Positions 42,290 to 51,435 of a stretch of DNA of 64,000 nt are shown here, piece after piece (positions within the stretch are counted from its first letter, which is position 1; the number at the start of each line of letters is the position of its first letter). Below the pieces are notes generated by a model. It was given only the letters and a program-made list of their open reading frames with translations. It was not told the DNA's origin and did no database searches. The stretch covers positions 1,240,001 to 1,304,000 of the forward strand of contig NZ_CP132203.1 of assembly GCF_030719035.1 (NCBI RefSeq). Direction: 5' to 3'. The translations under genes and the position numbers were made by a program. The DNA comes from Hahella sp. HNIBRBA332. GTDB taxonomy: Bacteria > Pseudomonadota > Gammaproteobacteria > Pseudomonadales > Oleiphilaceae.

Positions 42290-43167
42290 GGCGCTACTGG
42301 CGGCGCTTCTCCCTGGAGTTGCTGCAGAAAAGCTTCCGCGACCCTGCTCAGGGTGCGTCGGGAGTCATAAATGACGCCGAGCTTGCGGTAGAGATTCGTC
42401 TCCAGCGCCAGCTCGGCGACGCTGTCGTCGAGCATGGAATCAGGGAGTACGCCCCAGCCCAGCCCCACCGATACCATCATCTTGATTGTCTCCAGATAAT
42501 TGGTGGGCATGGAAGTCGCCAACGGTAAAGACTGTCCGGCGAACAGTGACGAAATCAACTGAAACGTCACGGTGTGCGGCGCGGGCAGCAACGCGCGATA
42601 CTCCGCCAGATCGGACAGTTGTAAGTTCTTGTTGTGGGTCAAAGGGTGGTCCGGCTCCGCCACGAAGACCAAACGGTCCAACCAAAGCTCATGCGCCGTG
42701 AAAGGCGCTTTTACCTGTTCCGGAAGTGTGACCAGGGCCAATTGTACCGATCCCGCCAACAATGCCTGTTCAGCGTCTTCTGAGGCTAAAAACTGCAAAT
42801 CGAATTCCGCCTCGGGATGGGCGCGGGAAAAGCGCCTGATTTCCCTTGGCAGTCTGTGCAGGCCGATATGGTGGCTGGTGGCGAGGTGTAACACCCCGGC
42901 GACGCTGCTGTGTAAATTGAGGATTTCCGCCTGAGTGTTGTCAACTTCGCGCAGTATCGTCGCTGCGCGTTGGCGTAGCAGTTTGCCGGCGTCGGTCAAC
43001 ACCGCCTTGCGTGGCAGGCGCTCAATTAACGGCGTGGCGAAATGCTGCTCCAGATTAGCGAGGCGTTTCGACACCGCCGGCTGGGTGACATGCAGCAGTT
43101 CCGCGGCTTGCGAGAACGAGCCCGTATCTGCGATAGCCATGAAGGTCTTCAGATCGAGTAAATCCAT
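42286..43167 (-). CDS. LysR-family transcriptional regulator divergent from leuC
   Basis: A 293-residue LysR regulator. The N-terminal winged helix-turn-helix reads MDLLDLKTFMAIADTGSFSQAAELLHVTQPAVSKRLANLE in two adjoining parts, with the recognition helix around residues 28-45. A co-inducer domain follows from about residue 90. It faces away from leuCDB across a 200-bp gap, the common arrangement in pseudomonads, so control of leucine genes is plausible but not shown. It overlaps phaC at the stop codons, and antisense effects are possible. Ligand unknown. Confidence 0.9.
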   Translation of the reverse strand: MDLLDLKTFMAIADTGSFSQAAELLHVTQPAVSKRLANLEQHFATPLIERLPRKAVLTDAGKLLRQRAATILREVDNTQAEILNLHSSVAGVLHLATSHHIGLHRLPREIRRFSRAHPEAEFDLQFLASEDAEQALLAGSVQLALVTLPEQVKAPFTAHELWLDRLVFVAEPDHPLTHNKNLQLSDLAEYRALLPAPHTVTFQLISSLFAGQSLPLATSMPTNYLETIKMMVSVGLGWGVLPDSMLDDSVAELALETNLYRKLGVIYDSRRTLSRVAEAFLQQLQGEAPPVAP

Positions 43168-43187
43168 GCTATTCCGTTTGGTTATGC

Positions 43188-43206
43188 AAAATATGAAAAA
43201 TATGAA
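43188..43206. repeat. Tandem direct repeat in the LysR-leuC gap
   Basis: AAAATATGAA occurs twice in tandem with a period of 9 bases, 21-39 bases upstream of the LysR start. LysR operators are often AT-rich near this distance (T-N11-A type), so this may be its autoregulatory site. No consensus for this regulator is known to me. Confidence 0.45.
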
Positions 43207-43367
43207 TTGGATTTATTCTAACCTGAATACTAGCATTGCCGATACATGTCGTCCCACGACGTCGTTATCAACGGATGAGCGTGGAAATGGCGACCCGGAC
43301 GCGGATCAAGATGCAATAGAGTCCGGATAACAAATCAAGCAGCGATGAATACTCTGAGGTAACTATC

Positions 43368-44783
43368 ATGGCGGGCAAAACCCTCTACGACAAATTATGG
43401 GATTCCCATGTAGTGAAACAGCGCGATGACGGCAGCGCGCTTATCTATATCGATCGTCAATTACTGCACGAAGTTACCTCGCCACAGGCGTTTGAAGGTC
43501 TGCGTCTGGCGGGTAGAAAGCCTTGGCGTGTGGACGCCAATCTGGCGACGCCGGATCACAACGTACCCACGACGGAGCGCAGCGCCGGCGTACAGGGGAT
43601 CGAAGACCCCATCTCACGCATCCAGGTGCAGACCTTGGACGAAAACTGCGAAGAGTTCGGCATTGTTGAGTTCAAGATGCTGGATAAGCGTCAGGGCATC
43701 GTGCATGTAATAGGGCCGGAACAGGGGGCGACTCTGCCGGGCATGACTATCGTCTGTGGCGATTCTCACACCTCGACCCACGGCGCTTTCGCCGCATTGG
43801 CCCATGGCATCGGCACTTCGGAAGTCGAGCACGTGTTAGCCACGCAGTGTCTGGTGCAAAAGAAAATGAAAAACCTGCTGATCAAGGTGAATGGTCAGTT
43901 GTCGCGGGGCGTCACTGCAAAAGACGTGATATTGGCGATTATTGGTGAGATCGGCACCGCCGGCGGCACCGGCTACGCCATGGAGTTTGCGGGCGAGGCG
44001 ATTGAAAGCCTGTCGATGGAAGGGCGTATGACCATCTGCAACATGGCCATAGAAGCGGGCGCGCGCGCCGGACTGGTGGCGGTGGATGACAAGACCATCG
44101 AATATGTGAAAGATCGTCCCTACAGCCCCAAAGGAGATTTGTGGGACAAGGCTGTCGCAGCATGGCGCGACTTGAAAAGCGACTCCGACGCCGTATTCGA
44201 TAAAGTCATTGAGTTGAACGGCGCCGACATTGAGCCGCAAGTGACCTGGGGCACCTCTCCCGAAATGGTCGCCGGCGTCAACGGCAGCGTGCCTGACCCT
44301 GAAAAAGCGGAAGACGCCACCGCCAAAGAAGGTATCAGTCGCGCCTTGAAATATATGGGCTTGCAAGCTGGCGCTGCGATTACCGATATCAAACTGGATC
44401 GCGTCTTCATCGGCTCCTGCACCAACTCGCGCATTGAAGACCTGCGTGAAGTCGCTGCGGTCGTCAAAGGCCGTAAGGTCGCCGCCAATGTCAAACAGGC
44501 GTTGGTGGTGCCGGGTTCGGGGCTGGTGAAAGAGCAGGCGGAGCAGGAAGGCCTGGATAAGATCTTTATCGAAGCGGGTCTGGAATGGCGTGAACCCGGA
44601 TGCTCCATGTGTCTGGCCATGAATGCGGACAAGTTGGGGCAGGGCGAGCATTGCGCGTCCACTTCCAACCGCAACTTCGAAGGCCGTCAGGGCTTTGGCG
44701 GTCGCACCCATCTGGTCAGTCCCGCTATGGCCGCTGCAGCGGCGGTGTTCGGTCACTTTGTTGATGTCAGAGAGTTGATTTAA
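43368..44783 (+). CDS. leuC: 3-isopropylmalate dehydratase large subunit
   Basis: A 471-residue aconitase-like protein, leucine biosynthesis step 2. The three 4Fe-4S cysteines are seen: Cys351 in IGSCTNSRIED, Cys412 and Cys415 in PGCSMCLAMN. It starts MAGKTLYDKLWDSHVV, usual for LeuC, and has CGDSHTSTHGAFA. It works as a heterodimer with LeuD, encoded 11 bp downstream. The length matches E. coli LeuC. Confidence 0.97.
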   Translation: MAGKTLYDKLWDSHVVKQRDDGSALIYIDRQLLHEVTSPQAFEGLRLAGRKPWRVDANLATPDHNVPTTERSAGVQGIEDPISRIQVQTLDENCEEFGIVEFKMLDKRQGIVHVIGPEQGATLPGMTIVCGDSHTSTHGAFAALAHGIGTSEVEHVLATQCLVQKKMKNLLIKVNGQLSRGVTAKDVILAIIGEIGTAGGTGYAMEFAGEAIESLSMEGRMTICNMAIEAGARAGLVAVDDKTIEYVKDRPYSPKGDLWDKAVAAWRDLKSDSDAVFDKVIELNGADIEPQVTWGTSPEMVAGVNGSVPDPEKAEDATAKEGISRALKYMGLQAGAAITDIKLDRVFIGSCTNSRIEDLREVAAVVKGRKVAANVKQALVVPGSGLVKEQAEQEGLDKIFIEAGLEWREPGCSMCLAMNADKLGQGEHCASTSNRNFEGRQGFGGRTHLVSPAMAAAAAVFGHFVDVRELI

Positions 44784-44794
44784 GGAGCGGTCCC

Positions 44795-45445
44795 ATGAAG
44801 AAATTTACTCAGGTTACTGGCGTGGTAGCGCCTATTGATCGCGCCAACGTCGACACCGACATGATCATTCCTAAGCAGTTTTTGAAATCCATCAAGCGCT
44901 CTGGTTTCGGTCCGAATCTGTTTGATGAGTTGCGTTATCTGGACGAAGGACAGCCTGACGCAGATTGCAGCAAGCGTCCCCTCAACCCGGACTTTGTGCT
45001 GAATCAGCCTCGTTACCAGGGCGCGAGTATTATGTTGGCGCGGCGCAACTTCGGTTGTGGTTCCAGTCGCGAACATGCCCCTTGGGCGCTGGACGACTAC
45101 GGATTTCGCGCGGTAATTGCGCCCAGCTTTGCGGATATCTTCTTCAATAACTGTTTTAAAAATGGCTTGTTGCCTATTGTTTTAGATGAAAAAGAAGTGG
45201 ATAAGCTGTTTGAGGAAACTTTCGCTCAAGAAGGCTATCAGTTGACGGTGGACCTGGAGCGCAAAAAAGTCATCAAGCCGGACGGGACTGAATTGTCATT
45301 CGAAGTGGATGAATTCAGACAGCACTGCTTATTGAAAGGGTTGGACGAAATCGGCGTCACCTTGGAAGACAGAGAAGCGATCGCTGCGTATGAAGCGCGC
45401 CGCAAGGCCGAGGCGCCTTGGATGTTTTTAGGCGTGCAATCCTAG
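44795..45445 (+). CDS. leuD: 3-isopropylmalate dehydratase small subunit
   Basis: A 216-residue protein that completes the isopropylmalate isomerase. It begins MKKFTQVTGVVAPIDRANVDTD-type sequence and has IIPKQFLKSIKRSGFG, NFGCGSSREHAPWAL (the swivel-domain phosphate loop) and APSFADIFFNN. It is spaced 11 bp from leuC and 57 bp from leuB, on the same strand. The length is usual for the LeuD type. Confidence 0.97.
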   Translation: MKKFTQVTGVVAPIDRANVDTDMIIPKQFLKSIKRSGFGPNLFDELRYLDEGQPDADCSKRPLNPDFVLNQPRYQGASIMLARRNFGCGSSREHAPWALDDYGFRAVIAPSFADIFFNNCFKNGLLPIVLDEKEVDKLFEETFAQEGYQLTVDLERKKVIKPDGTELSFEVDEFRQHCLLKGLDEIGVTLEDREAIAAYEARRKAEAPWMFLGVQS

Positions 45446-45502
45446 TCGACGACCGGTCCCTATTTGCGGAAAAGACATTAAAACAAACTCCAGAGATTGA
45501 AC

Positions 45503-46585
45503 ATGGCGAAACAAGTACTGATTTTACCTGGCGACGGCATTGGTCCAGAGATAGTGGCGCAGGCGCGTAGTGTATTGGATGTAGTGAACAATAAGTTTTC
45601 CCTGGGCCTGACCTTCACCGAAGGCCTGGTGGGCGGCGCGGCTATTGACGCCACCGGCGTTCCCTTGCCTGAAGAGACGCTGGCTGCTGCAAAGGCGGCG
45701 GATGCGATTCTGCTGGGCGCGGTGGGCGGCCCCAAATGGGATAAGCTGGACATGGCGATTCGCCCGGAGAAAGGGTTGCTCGGTCTGCGCAGCGGACTGG
45801 AGTTGTTCGCCAACCTGCGTCCCGCCATTCTGTATCCGCAGCTGGCGGAAGCGTCTTCATTGCGTCCGGAAGTGGTCGCTGGTCTCGACATTCTGATCGT
45901 GCGCGAGCTGACCGGCGGCATCTATTTCGGCAAGCCGCGTGGTGTGCGTACGCTGGAAAACGGAGAGCGCGAAGGTTACAACACTTACGTGTATAGCGAG
46001 AGTGAGATTCGTCGCATTGGTCGCGTGGCCTTTGAGGCGGCGCAGAAGCGCAATAAGCGCCTGTGCTCCGTGGACAAGGCCAACGTACTGGAAGTCACTG
46101 TGCTATGGCGCGAGGTGATGGACGAGCTGGCGAAAGAGTATCCGGATGTGGAGTTGAGCCATATGTACGTGGATAACGCCGCCATGCAGCTGGTGCGCGC
46201 GCCCAAGCAGTTTGACGTGATCGTCACTGGCAACATGTTCGGAGACATTCTGTCTGATGAAGCCGCCATGCTGACCGGCTCCATCGGCATGCTGCCGTCC
46301 GCGTCCCTCAATGCGGCAGGCAAGGGCATGTACGAGCCGTGTCATGGCTCGGCTCCGGACATCGCCGGGCAAAATATGGCTAACCCCCTGGCGACTATTC
46401 TTTCAGCAGCTATGATGCTACGCTATTCTCTCGCTGCGGAAGACGCGGCGGCGGCGATTGAGCAAGCGGTCAGCGACGTGCTGGACCAAGGGTTAAGAAC
46501 CCGCGACATCGCCGGCTCCAGCGGAGAGTCCGTTTCAACTCAGGCAATGGGCGAAGCCGTGGCGAGGGTCCTGGCGGATCGCTGA
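45503..46585 (+). CDS. leuB: 3-isopropylmalate dehydrogenase
   Basis: A 360-residue NAD-dependent beta-decarboxylating dehydrogenase, leucine step 3. It has VLILPGDGIGPEIVAQ at the N-terminus, LLGAVGGPKWD, RELTGGIYFGKPRG (substrate-binding Arg/Tyr), MYVDNAAMQLV and NMFGDILSDEAAMLTGSIG with the metal-binding Asp residues. Start ATG 45503 is preferred over a TTG two codons earlier. A hairpin follows the stop before asd. Confidence 0.97.
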   Translation: MAKQVLILPGDGIGPEIVAQARSVLDVVNNKFSLGLTFTEGLVGGAAIDATGVPLPEETLAAAKAADAILLGAVGGPKWDKLDMAIRPEKGLLGLRSGLELFANLRPAILYPQLAEASSLRPEVVAGLDILIVRELTGGIYFGKPRGVRTLENGEREGYNTYVYSESEIRRIGRVAFEAAQKRNKRLCSVDKANVLEVTVLWREVMDELAKEYPDVELSHMYVDNAAMQLVRAPKQFDVIVTGNMFGDILSDEAAMLTGSIGMLPSASLNAAGKGMYEPCHGSAPDIAGQNMANPLATILSAAMMLRYSLAAEDAAAAIEQAVSDVLDQGLRTRDIAGSSGESVSTQAMGEAVARVLADR

Positions 46586-46617
46586 CCCGCCGTTTCCCGA
46601 CGCAATCAAAATCTGCG

Positions 46618-46643
46618 AACAGTCGCCTTGTACGGCGGCTGTT
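46618..46643 (+). repeat. Hairpin between leuB and asd
   Basis: AACAGTCGCC pairs with GGCGGCTGTT over 10 bp (one G-U pair) around a 6-base loop. There is no proper T-run after it, so it may be a weak terminator or a processing point separating leuCDB from asd. Confidence 0.5.
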
Positions 46644-46690
46644 TCAGTCTGTCAGCTTAATTCACAGAACACATAGAGGTCTTGAAGCAA

Positions 46691-47806
46691 ATGAAGAAAG
46701 TGGGTCTGGTAGGATGGCGGGGCATGGTAGGCTCCGTTTTGATGCAGCGCATGCAAGAAGAGAACGATTTCGCGCACATCGATCCGATATTCTTCACCAC
46801 ATCCCAGGTTGGTCAGGCGGCGCCTGACTTTGGCAAACCCGCGCCAGCGTTGAAAGACGCTACCTCCATTCAAGACCTGAGTGAAATGGACATTATTATT
46901 TCCTGCCAGGGCGGCGACTACACCAATGACGTGTATCCGCAATTGCGCGCCGCTGGCTGGAATGGTTACTGGATCGACGCCGCCTCCGCATTGCGCATGA
47001 AAGACGATGCGGTCATCGTGTTGGATCCGGTTAACCGTAAAGTTATTGATCGCGCTATCGACCAGGGGCGCAAGGATTTCATTGGCGGTAACTGCACCGT
47101 CAGCCTGATGTTGCTGGCCTTGGGCGGCTTGTTTGAGCAGGATCTGGTGGAGTGGGTCAGCCCGATGACCTATCAGGCGGCTTCTGGCGCAGGCGCACAG
47201 AACATGCGCGAGCTGATCAAGCAAATGGGCTCCGTTTACGATAGCGTATCCGCTGAACTGGCCGACCCCGCCAGCTCCATTCTGGAAATTGATCGTCTGG
47301 TGGCGGAAAGAATGCGCGGCGGCGAATTTCCTGTGGATCAGTTTGGCGTGCCGTTGGCCGGCAGCCTGATTCCCTGGATCGACAAGCCCATGCCTTCCGG
47401 CCAGAGCAAAGAAGAGTGGAAGGCGCAGGCGGAAGCCAACAAAATTCTGGGCAGAGAAGGGGCTCCGATTCCTATCGATGGCCTCTGCGTACGCATCGGC
47501 GCTATGCGCTGCCACAGCCAGGCGATGACGATCAAGCTGCGTAAGGATGTTCCTCTGCCGGAAATCGAGCAGATGCTGGCCACGTCCAACGACTGGGCGA
47601 AGGTGATTCCCAACGATCGCGACATCTCTATGCGTGAGCTGACTCCGGCGCGGGTGAACGGCGGTCTGGATATTCCGGTGGGCCGTTTGCGCAAGCTGAG
47701 CATGGGGCCAGAGTATCTGGGGGCATTCACTGTCGGCGATCAGTTGTTATGGGGCGCAGCCGAGCCGTTACGTCGTACGCTGGCGATTTTGCTGGGTAAT
47801 ATCTGA
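46691..47806 (+). CDS. asd: Aspartate-semialdehyde dehydrogenase
   Basis: A 371-residue enzyme for lysine, threonine and methionine synthesis. It has VGLVGWRGMVGSVLM (NADP loop) at residues 4-18 and GGNCTVSLML with active-site Cys135. YQAASGAGAQNM and VRIGAMRCHSQAMTIKL are typical of the gammaproteobacterial Asd type. Start ATG 46691 with AGAGG about 10 bases upstream; a TTG at 46682 is less likely. Its place between leuB and fimV follows pseudomonad order. Confidence 0.97.
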   Translation: MKKVGLVGWRGMVGSVLMQRMQEENDFAHIDPIFFTTSQVGQAAPDFGKPAPALKDATSIQDLSEMDIIISCQGGDYTNDVYPQLRAAGWNGYWIDAASALRMKDDAVIVLDPVNRKVIDRAIDQGRKDFIGGNCTVSLMLLALGGLFEQDLVEWVSPMTYQAASGAGAQNMRELIKQMGSVYDSVSAELADPASSILEIDRLVAERMRGGEFPVDQFGVPLAGSLIPWIDKPMPSGQSKEEWKAQAEANKILGREGAPIPIDGLCVRIGAMRCHSQAMTIKLRKDVPLPEIEQMLATSNDWAKVIPNDRDISMRELTPARVNGGLDIPVGRLRKLSMGPEYLGAFTVGDQLLWGAAEPLRRTLAILLGNI

Positions 47807-47821
47807 TATCGCGGTTTTGCG

Positions 47822-47854
47822 ACGGCGCCGGTTTTTTGACGCAATCGGCGCCGT
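47822..47854 (+). repeat. Hairpin after asd
   Basis: ACGGCGCCG and CGGCGCCGT pair perfectly over 9 bp with a 15-base loop containing TTTTTT. There is no T-run after the stem, so its role as an asd terminator is uncertain. Confidence 0.5.
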
Positions 47855-47887
47855 TAAATCTGGAAAAATTTGCATTCGTCGTTACAA

Positions 47888-47930
47888 TACCGCTCAAGTG
47901 AAAGGCTTATTCCGATTCGCTTGAGCGGTA
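47888..47930 (+). repeat. Long inverted repeat in the fimV upstream region
   Basis: TACCGCTCAAGTGAA and TTCGCTTGAGCGGTA can pair over 15 bp with one G-U pair, around a 13-base loop (47903-47915). It is the strongest non-terminator hairpin in the window. It could be an RNA control element or a protein-binding dyad upstream of fimV. Confidence 0.75.
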
Positions 47931-48088
47931 ATCCCGCCTGACTCGGACGGAGTTATCAGTTTCCGAATAACTACCTCCGCCTTTGTTGCTCATTTCCATC
48001 TCTGGACTAAATTTAAGTGTGTGATGGCCGATATGGCTTTTTTACGCAAGCGCGTATGACGCATTATCCGCTTCTGGAGTTTGGGAAG

Positions 48089-48118
48089 TGGTTGATCTGC
48101 ATGTAAATTGATCAACCA
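48089..48118 (+). repeat. Inverted repeat in the fimV upstream region
   Basis: TGGTTGATC and GATCAACCA are perfect 9-bp arms around a 12-base spacer. The TTGAT/ATCAA ends recall FNR-type half-sites, but the spacing is too long for that family. It may be a hairpin in the fimV leader. Confidence 0.6.
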
Positions 48119-48349
48119 GACAGGCTTGTATTAAAAATCATCCGTTTGGCCGTTTTGAATAGGCCTAATTTCTTGTAAAAATGCAGGACCTAATTAATAC
48201 TTAGTAGCAATATTGAAAGTTTATTCTAAACATTCTCAATCAACTGAGATTTTTAACGACATTTGACGCCGTCAGATAACCTCGGGCGGCGCCGGAAAGC
48301 TCGGCGCGCCACCTGATGAGGTGAAGAATTAATAGAAAGGAAAGACGCT

Positions 48350-51300
48350 ATGGTTCGCAAACTCGCGATTGCAGTATTAACAATGTCCGCGCTTTCATCG
48401 GGGGTGGCTAAGGCGCTAGGGTTAGGCGAAGCAAAAGTTTATTCATCGCTCAATCAGCCGCTGAATGCGGAAATCGAGCTGGTCAGCGTTCGTGATCTCA
48501 CCGAGAGCGAAATTTTGACGAATCTGGCCTCCCGGGAAGCGTTCCAGCGCGCCAACCTGGACCGGGTGTATTTCCTTTCGGATTTGCGCTTCAAAGTTTT
48601 ATTCAAAGACGGCAAGGCCTATGTTCGAGTCACCAGCTCCAAGCCGGTGCGCGAACCTTATCTGAATTTCCTGATGGAAGTGACCTGGCCCAGCGGAAGA
48701 CTGTTGCGAGAGTACGCGCTTCTGATCGATCCGCCTACGTTTAGCAGCGAGAGCGTGAAGCCCGCGCAGGTTGCGCCGGCCAGAACCACCACCGCCAGCG
48801 CGCCTGCTACGACAACGCGCCCTTCCACTTCAACGACCACTACCAGAACAACCGCTCCTTCCTCCTCGTCCACCTATGATGCGCCCTCTACTTCAGGCTC
48901 TTATGGACCGACAGGCGGCGATGACACCTTGTGGGAGATTGCGCTGAAAACCCGTCCGGACAGCAGCGTGTCTCCGCAGCAGATGATGTTGGCGATTCAG
49001 GATTTAAATCCGGACGCTTTCTTCGACAGCAATATCAACAAGCTGAAATCCGGTCAGGTATTGCGTATCCCTGACATGGAGCAGATCCAGCAGCGCAGCA
49101 ATCGCGACGCCGTGCGTCAGGTCAGCCTGCAAAACCGCGAGTTTGCGGAAGGGCGCGCGCCATCCACTCGTCAGGTGGATGCATCAGGAACCGGTCGTAG
49201 CCAGACTGGCTCCGCCGCGTCGCAAACCGACGAAGACAAGTTGAGAATTATTGTCTCCAAAACCGGCGAAAATGCTTCGACAACGCCGGAGAAGGCCGGT
49301 GAGTCCACTGGCTCGCGCGGCGGCACTTCGAAAACCGCGGAAGAGCTGAGTCTGGCGCAGGAGAAGCTGGATCAGGTCTCTCGTGAAAACGAAGACCTGA
49401 AGAGCCGGATGGAAGATCTGCAGAGTCAGTTAGAGACGATGCAGCGTCTGGTGTCGCTGAAAGATGATCAATTGGCGGCCTTGCAATCAAAAGTGGGTGA
49501 AACGGGTGGCGATACTACCGCCCCGACGCTTCCTGAAGAGCCTGTTATGCCGGGTGACGAAGGCATGCTTCCCGGGGAAGAGCCCATGACGCCAAGCGAG
49601 CCTTCTATGGGCTTGGGCGATGAGCCGTCCACGATGGGTGAGGGGACGCCAATGTCTCCCGGCATGGAGACTCCGGAAGATCAAGCTGGCATGAATGCGC
49701 CCGAGACGCCTGAGCCCGTCGCCCCCGTCACGCCAGTAGAACCTGAGCAGCCTCCTGTCGCCGTAGACAAAAAGCCGCCAACGCCAGCGGTTACCGAGCC
49801 GACTCCACAGCCTGAGCCGGAAAGCTGGATCGACATCATCAAGAACAACGTGATTTACCAGGCCGCCATTGGCGGCGGCGCGGTTTTGTTGCTGTTGATC
49901 CTTTGGTTGCTGGCCCGCCGCGGCGGCAAGAAAGAAGCGGAAGCGGATGATGAAGCTCTGGATATCGCAGACCACGACAATCTGGCGCTGGACCTGGATA
50001 TCGAAGCGGAAGACGGCGAGGGTGAAGCGAAAGTCGGCGGCGATGATCCTATCGCGGAAGCAGACGTTTATATCGCGTATCAGCGTTTCGACCAGGCGGT
50101 GCAAGTGCTTGACGCCGCACTGGAAGAAAATCCCAATAATCAGGAGTATCGCCTGAAACTGTTGGAAGTGTTGGGTGAAGCTAAAGAAGGCGCGCGCTTC
50201 AATGAAACCTATAACCATCTGCGCGAAGCTGGCAACACCGCTATCGTGAACCGCGCTGATGAGATCAAATCCCGGTTCTCCGACCTGGATGATGAGCCAG
50301 GCTTGTCCCTGGACGATCTGGAAAGTCAGTTGCTGGGCGGCGATGATTTCGCCTCTTCAACTGCGGACGATGACGAGTTGGATTTGGATCTTGACGCCAA
50401 CTTGGATGCGACAGTTCCCAATCAGCCTTCTGCACTGAGCGAGCCTGAAGAGCTGGAGCCAGTCGAGGAAGCTGAAGATAACCTGGATATCGACTTTGAC
50501 CTGAGTGAAATCGATCTGGGCGAAACCGACAAGGACGAAGTGGAGGAGGCAGAATCCTCTTCCGGTTATGACAAAGGCATTGATTACGTATCAAGCAAAG
50601 CGCCTGCTGAGGAGGAATCCCTGGAGGATTCTTTCGAGACGGCGGATGACTCTCTCGAATCCCTTGAAGAAGACGGTTTTGAGTTGGCGGACGCCGAAGA
50701 GCTGGAGTCAGACTTCGAGCTGGATACTGTCGGCCTGGACGATGACCTGGAAACGCTGGATCTGGAGAGCGACCTTAGCGACGAACTGCTGGATATGGAT
50801 GCGCCAGTTGAAAGCGACGAGCTGGACGAAAGCCTTGATCTGGATATGAATCTGGAAGAGGAAGAGCCCTCCCTGGATTTGGATGATAGCGATCTGGACC
50901 TGTCTCTTGACGAACAGCCTGCGGAAAGCAAAGAGTTCACCGGCGCTGAGCTGTCCAGTGATGTGGCGGAAGAATTCGTGCAACAGGTTGATGATCTGGA
51001 AGACGAACTGCCGGACTTGAGCGCTTCCTTCGACGAAGAGCCGAAAGCGGATGTCTCAGCGGAGTTGGATACGGATCTCGACTTTAACCTGGATGATGAC
51101 TTTGGCGACAAAACCATCGTGCAGCCGCAAGAGCCTGCGCCAAGCGTGGCGGCGGAATCGAAACCCGCCGCTAAAGAAGGCATGCAGGACGAGTTCGTGG
51201 AAGAACTGGAAGAAGACTTCAACTTCCTGTCCGACACCGACGAAGCCGCCACTAAACTGGATCTGGCCAGAGCCTACATCGACATGGGCGACCGTGAAGG

Positions 51301-51388
51301 GGCTCGCGACATCCTGGAAGAGGTTGTCGAAGAAGGCAACAACGACCAGAAGCAGGAAGCCGCTTCCTTGCTGAAGAGACTTGCATAA
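48350..51388 (+). CDS. fimV: FimV-type polar hub protein
   Basis: A 1012-residue inner-membrane protein that organises the cell pole and helps type IV pilus assembly and twitching. The signal peptide ends near residue 22 and is followed by the conserved FimV N-terminal domain (GLGEAKVYSSLNQPLNAEIEL in two adjoining parts). Then come a Thr/Ser-rich linker, a LysM peptidoglycan-binding domain at about 188-245, a coiled coil near 330-380, a Pro/Glu-rich stretch, one membrane helix at about 500-523, and a long very acidic cytoplasmic region. A TPR-like repeat lies near 575-620, and the FimV C-terminal domain (DEAATKLDLARAYIDMGD) near 950-1012. It precedes truA, as in Pseudomonas. Confidence 0.95.
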   Translation: MVRKLAIAVLTMSALSSGVAKALGLGEAKVYSSLNQPLNAEIELVSVRDLTESEILTNLASREAFQRANLDRVYFLSDLRFKVLFKDGKAYVRVTSSKPVREPYLNFLMEVTWPSGRLLREYALLIDPPTFSSESVKPAQVAPARTTTASAPATTTRPSTSTTTTRTTAPSSSSTYDAPSTSGSYGPTGGDDTLWEIALKTRPDSSVSPQQMMLAIQDLNPDAFFDSNINKLKSGQVLRIPDMEQIQQRSNRDAVRQVSLQNREFAEGRAPSTRQVDASGTGRSQTGSAASQTDEDKLRIIVSKTGENASTTPEKAGESTGSRGGTSKTAEELSLAQEKLDQVSRENEDLKSRMEDLQSQLETMQRLVSLKDDQLAALQSKVGETGGDTTAPTLPEEPVMPGDEGMLPGEEPMTPSEPSMGLGDEPSTMGEGTPMSPGMETPEDQAGMNAPETPEPVAPVTPVEPEQPPVAVDKKPPTPAVTEPTPQPEPESWIDIIKNNVIYQAAIGGGAVLLLLILWLLARRGGKKEAEADDEALDIADHDNLALDLDIEAEDGEGEAKVGGDDPIAEADVYIAYQRFDQAVQVLDAALEENPNNQEYRLKLLEVLGEAKEGARFNETYNHLREAGNTAIVNRADEIKSRFSDLDDEPGLSLDDLESQLLGGDDFASSTADDDELDLDLDANLDATVPNQPSALSEPEELEPVEEAEDNLDIDFDLSEIDLGETDKDEVEEAESSSGYDKGIDYVSSKAPAEEESLEDSFETADDSLESLEEDGFELADAEELESDFELDTVGLDDDLETLDLESDLSDELLDMDAPVESDELDESLDLDMNLEEEEPSLDLDDSDLDLSLDEQPAESKEFTGAELSSDVAEEFVQQVDDLEDELPDLSASFDEEPKADVSAELDTDLDFNLDDDFGDKTIVQPQEPAPSVAAESKPAAKEGMQDEFVEELEEDFNFLSDTDEAATKLDLARAYIDMGDREGARDILEEVVEEGNNDQKQEAASLLKRLA

Positions 51389-51409
51389 TTCCGCTACTTT
51401 TCAATAATG

Positions 51410-51432
51410 CTGCCCTCAAGTATTGAGGGCGG
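51410..51432 (+). promoter_or_regulatory. truA: Hairpin covering the truA ribosome-binding site
   Basis: GCCCTCAA and TTGAGGGC form a perfect 8-bp stem with a 3-base loop; a C-G and a G-U pair extend it to 10 bp. The right arm contains the GAGG Shine-Dalgarno (51425-51428) lying 7 bases before the truA ATG. Folding would therefore hide the ribosome site, possibly giving translational control or coupling to fimV. Confidence 0.65.
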
Positions 51433-51435
51433 CTT

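Larger units (their letters stand above)
47807..48349 (+). other. 543-bp structured leader region upstream of fimV
   Basis: The longest non-coding gap in the window. It holds three inverted repeats: 47822-47854, 47888-47930 and 48089-48118. Around 48170-48260 it is AT-rich. AGAAAGGAAAG just before the ATG is the fimV Shine-Dalgarno. TACAAT at 47883-47888 could be a -10 box but has no good -35. No open frame with a ribosome site is seen, so this is probably a long 5' leader or a regulatory zone. Confidence 0.6.

Noticed and set aside
43836..44756. Long minus-strand open frame opposite leuC
   Set aside because: leuC carries its iron-sulfur cysteines on the + strand, and the antisense frame shows no motif.
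46652..47515. Long minus-strand open frame opposite asd
   Set aside because: The asd active-site motifs fix the coding strand; no promoter or Shine-Dalgarno supports the opposite frame.
48089..48118. FNR-type site in the fimV leader
   Set aside because: The arms contain TTGAT and ATCAA, but they are about 14 bases apart, not 4. It fits a hairpin better.
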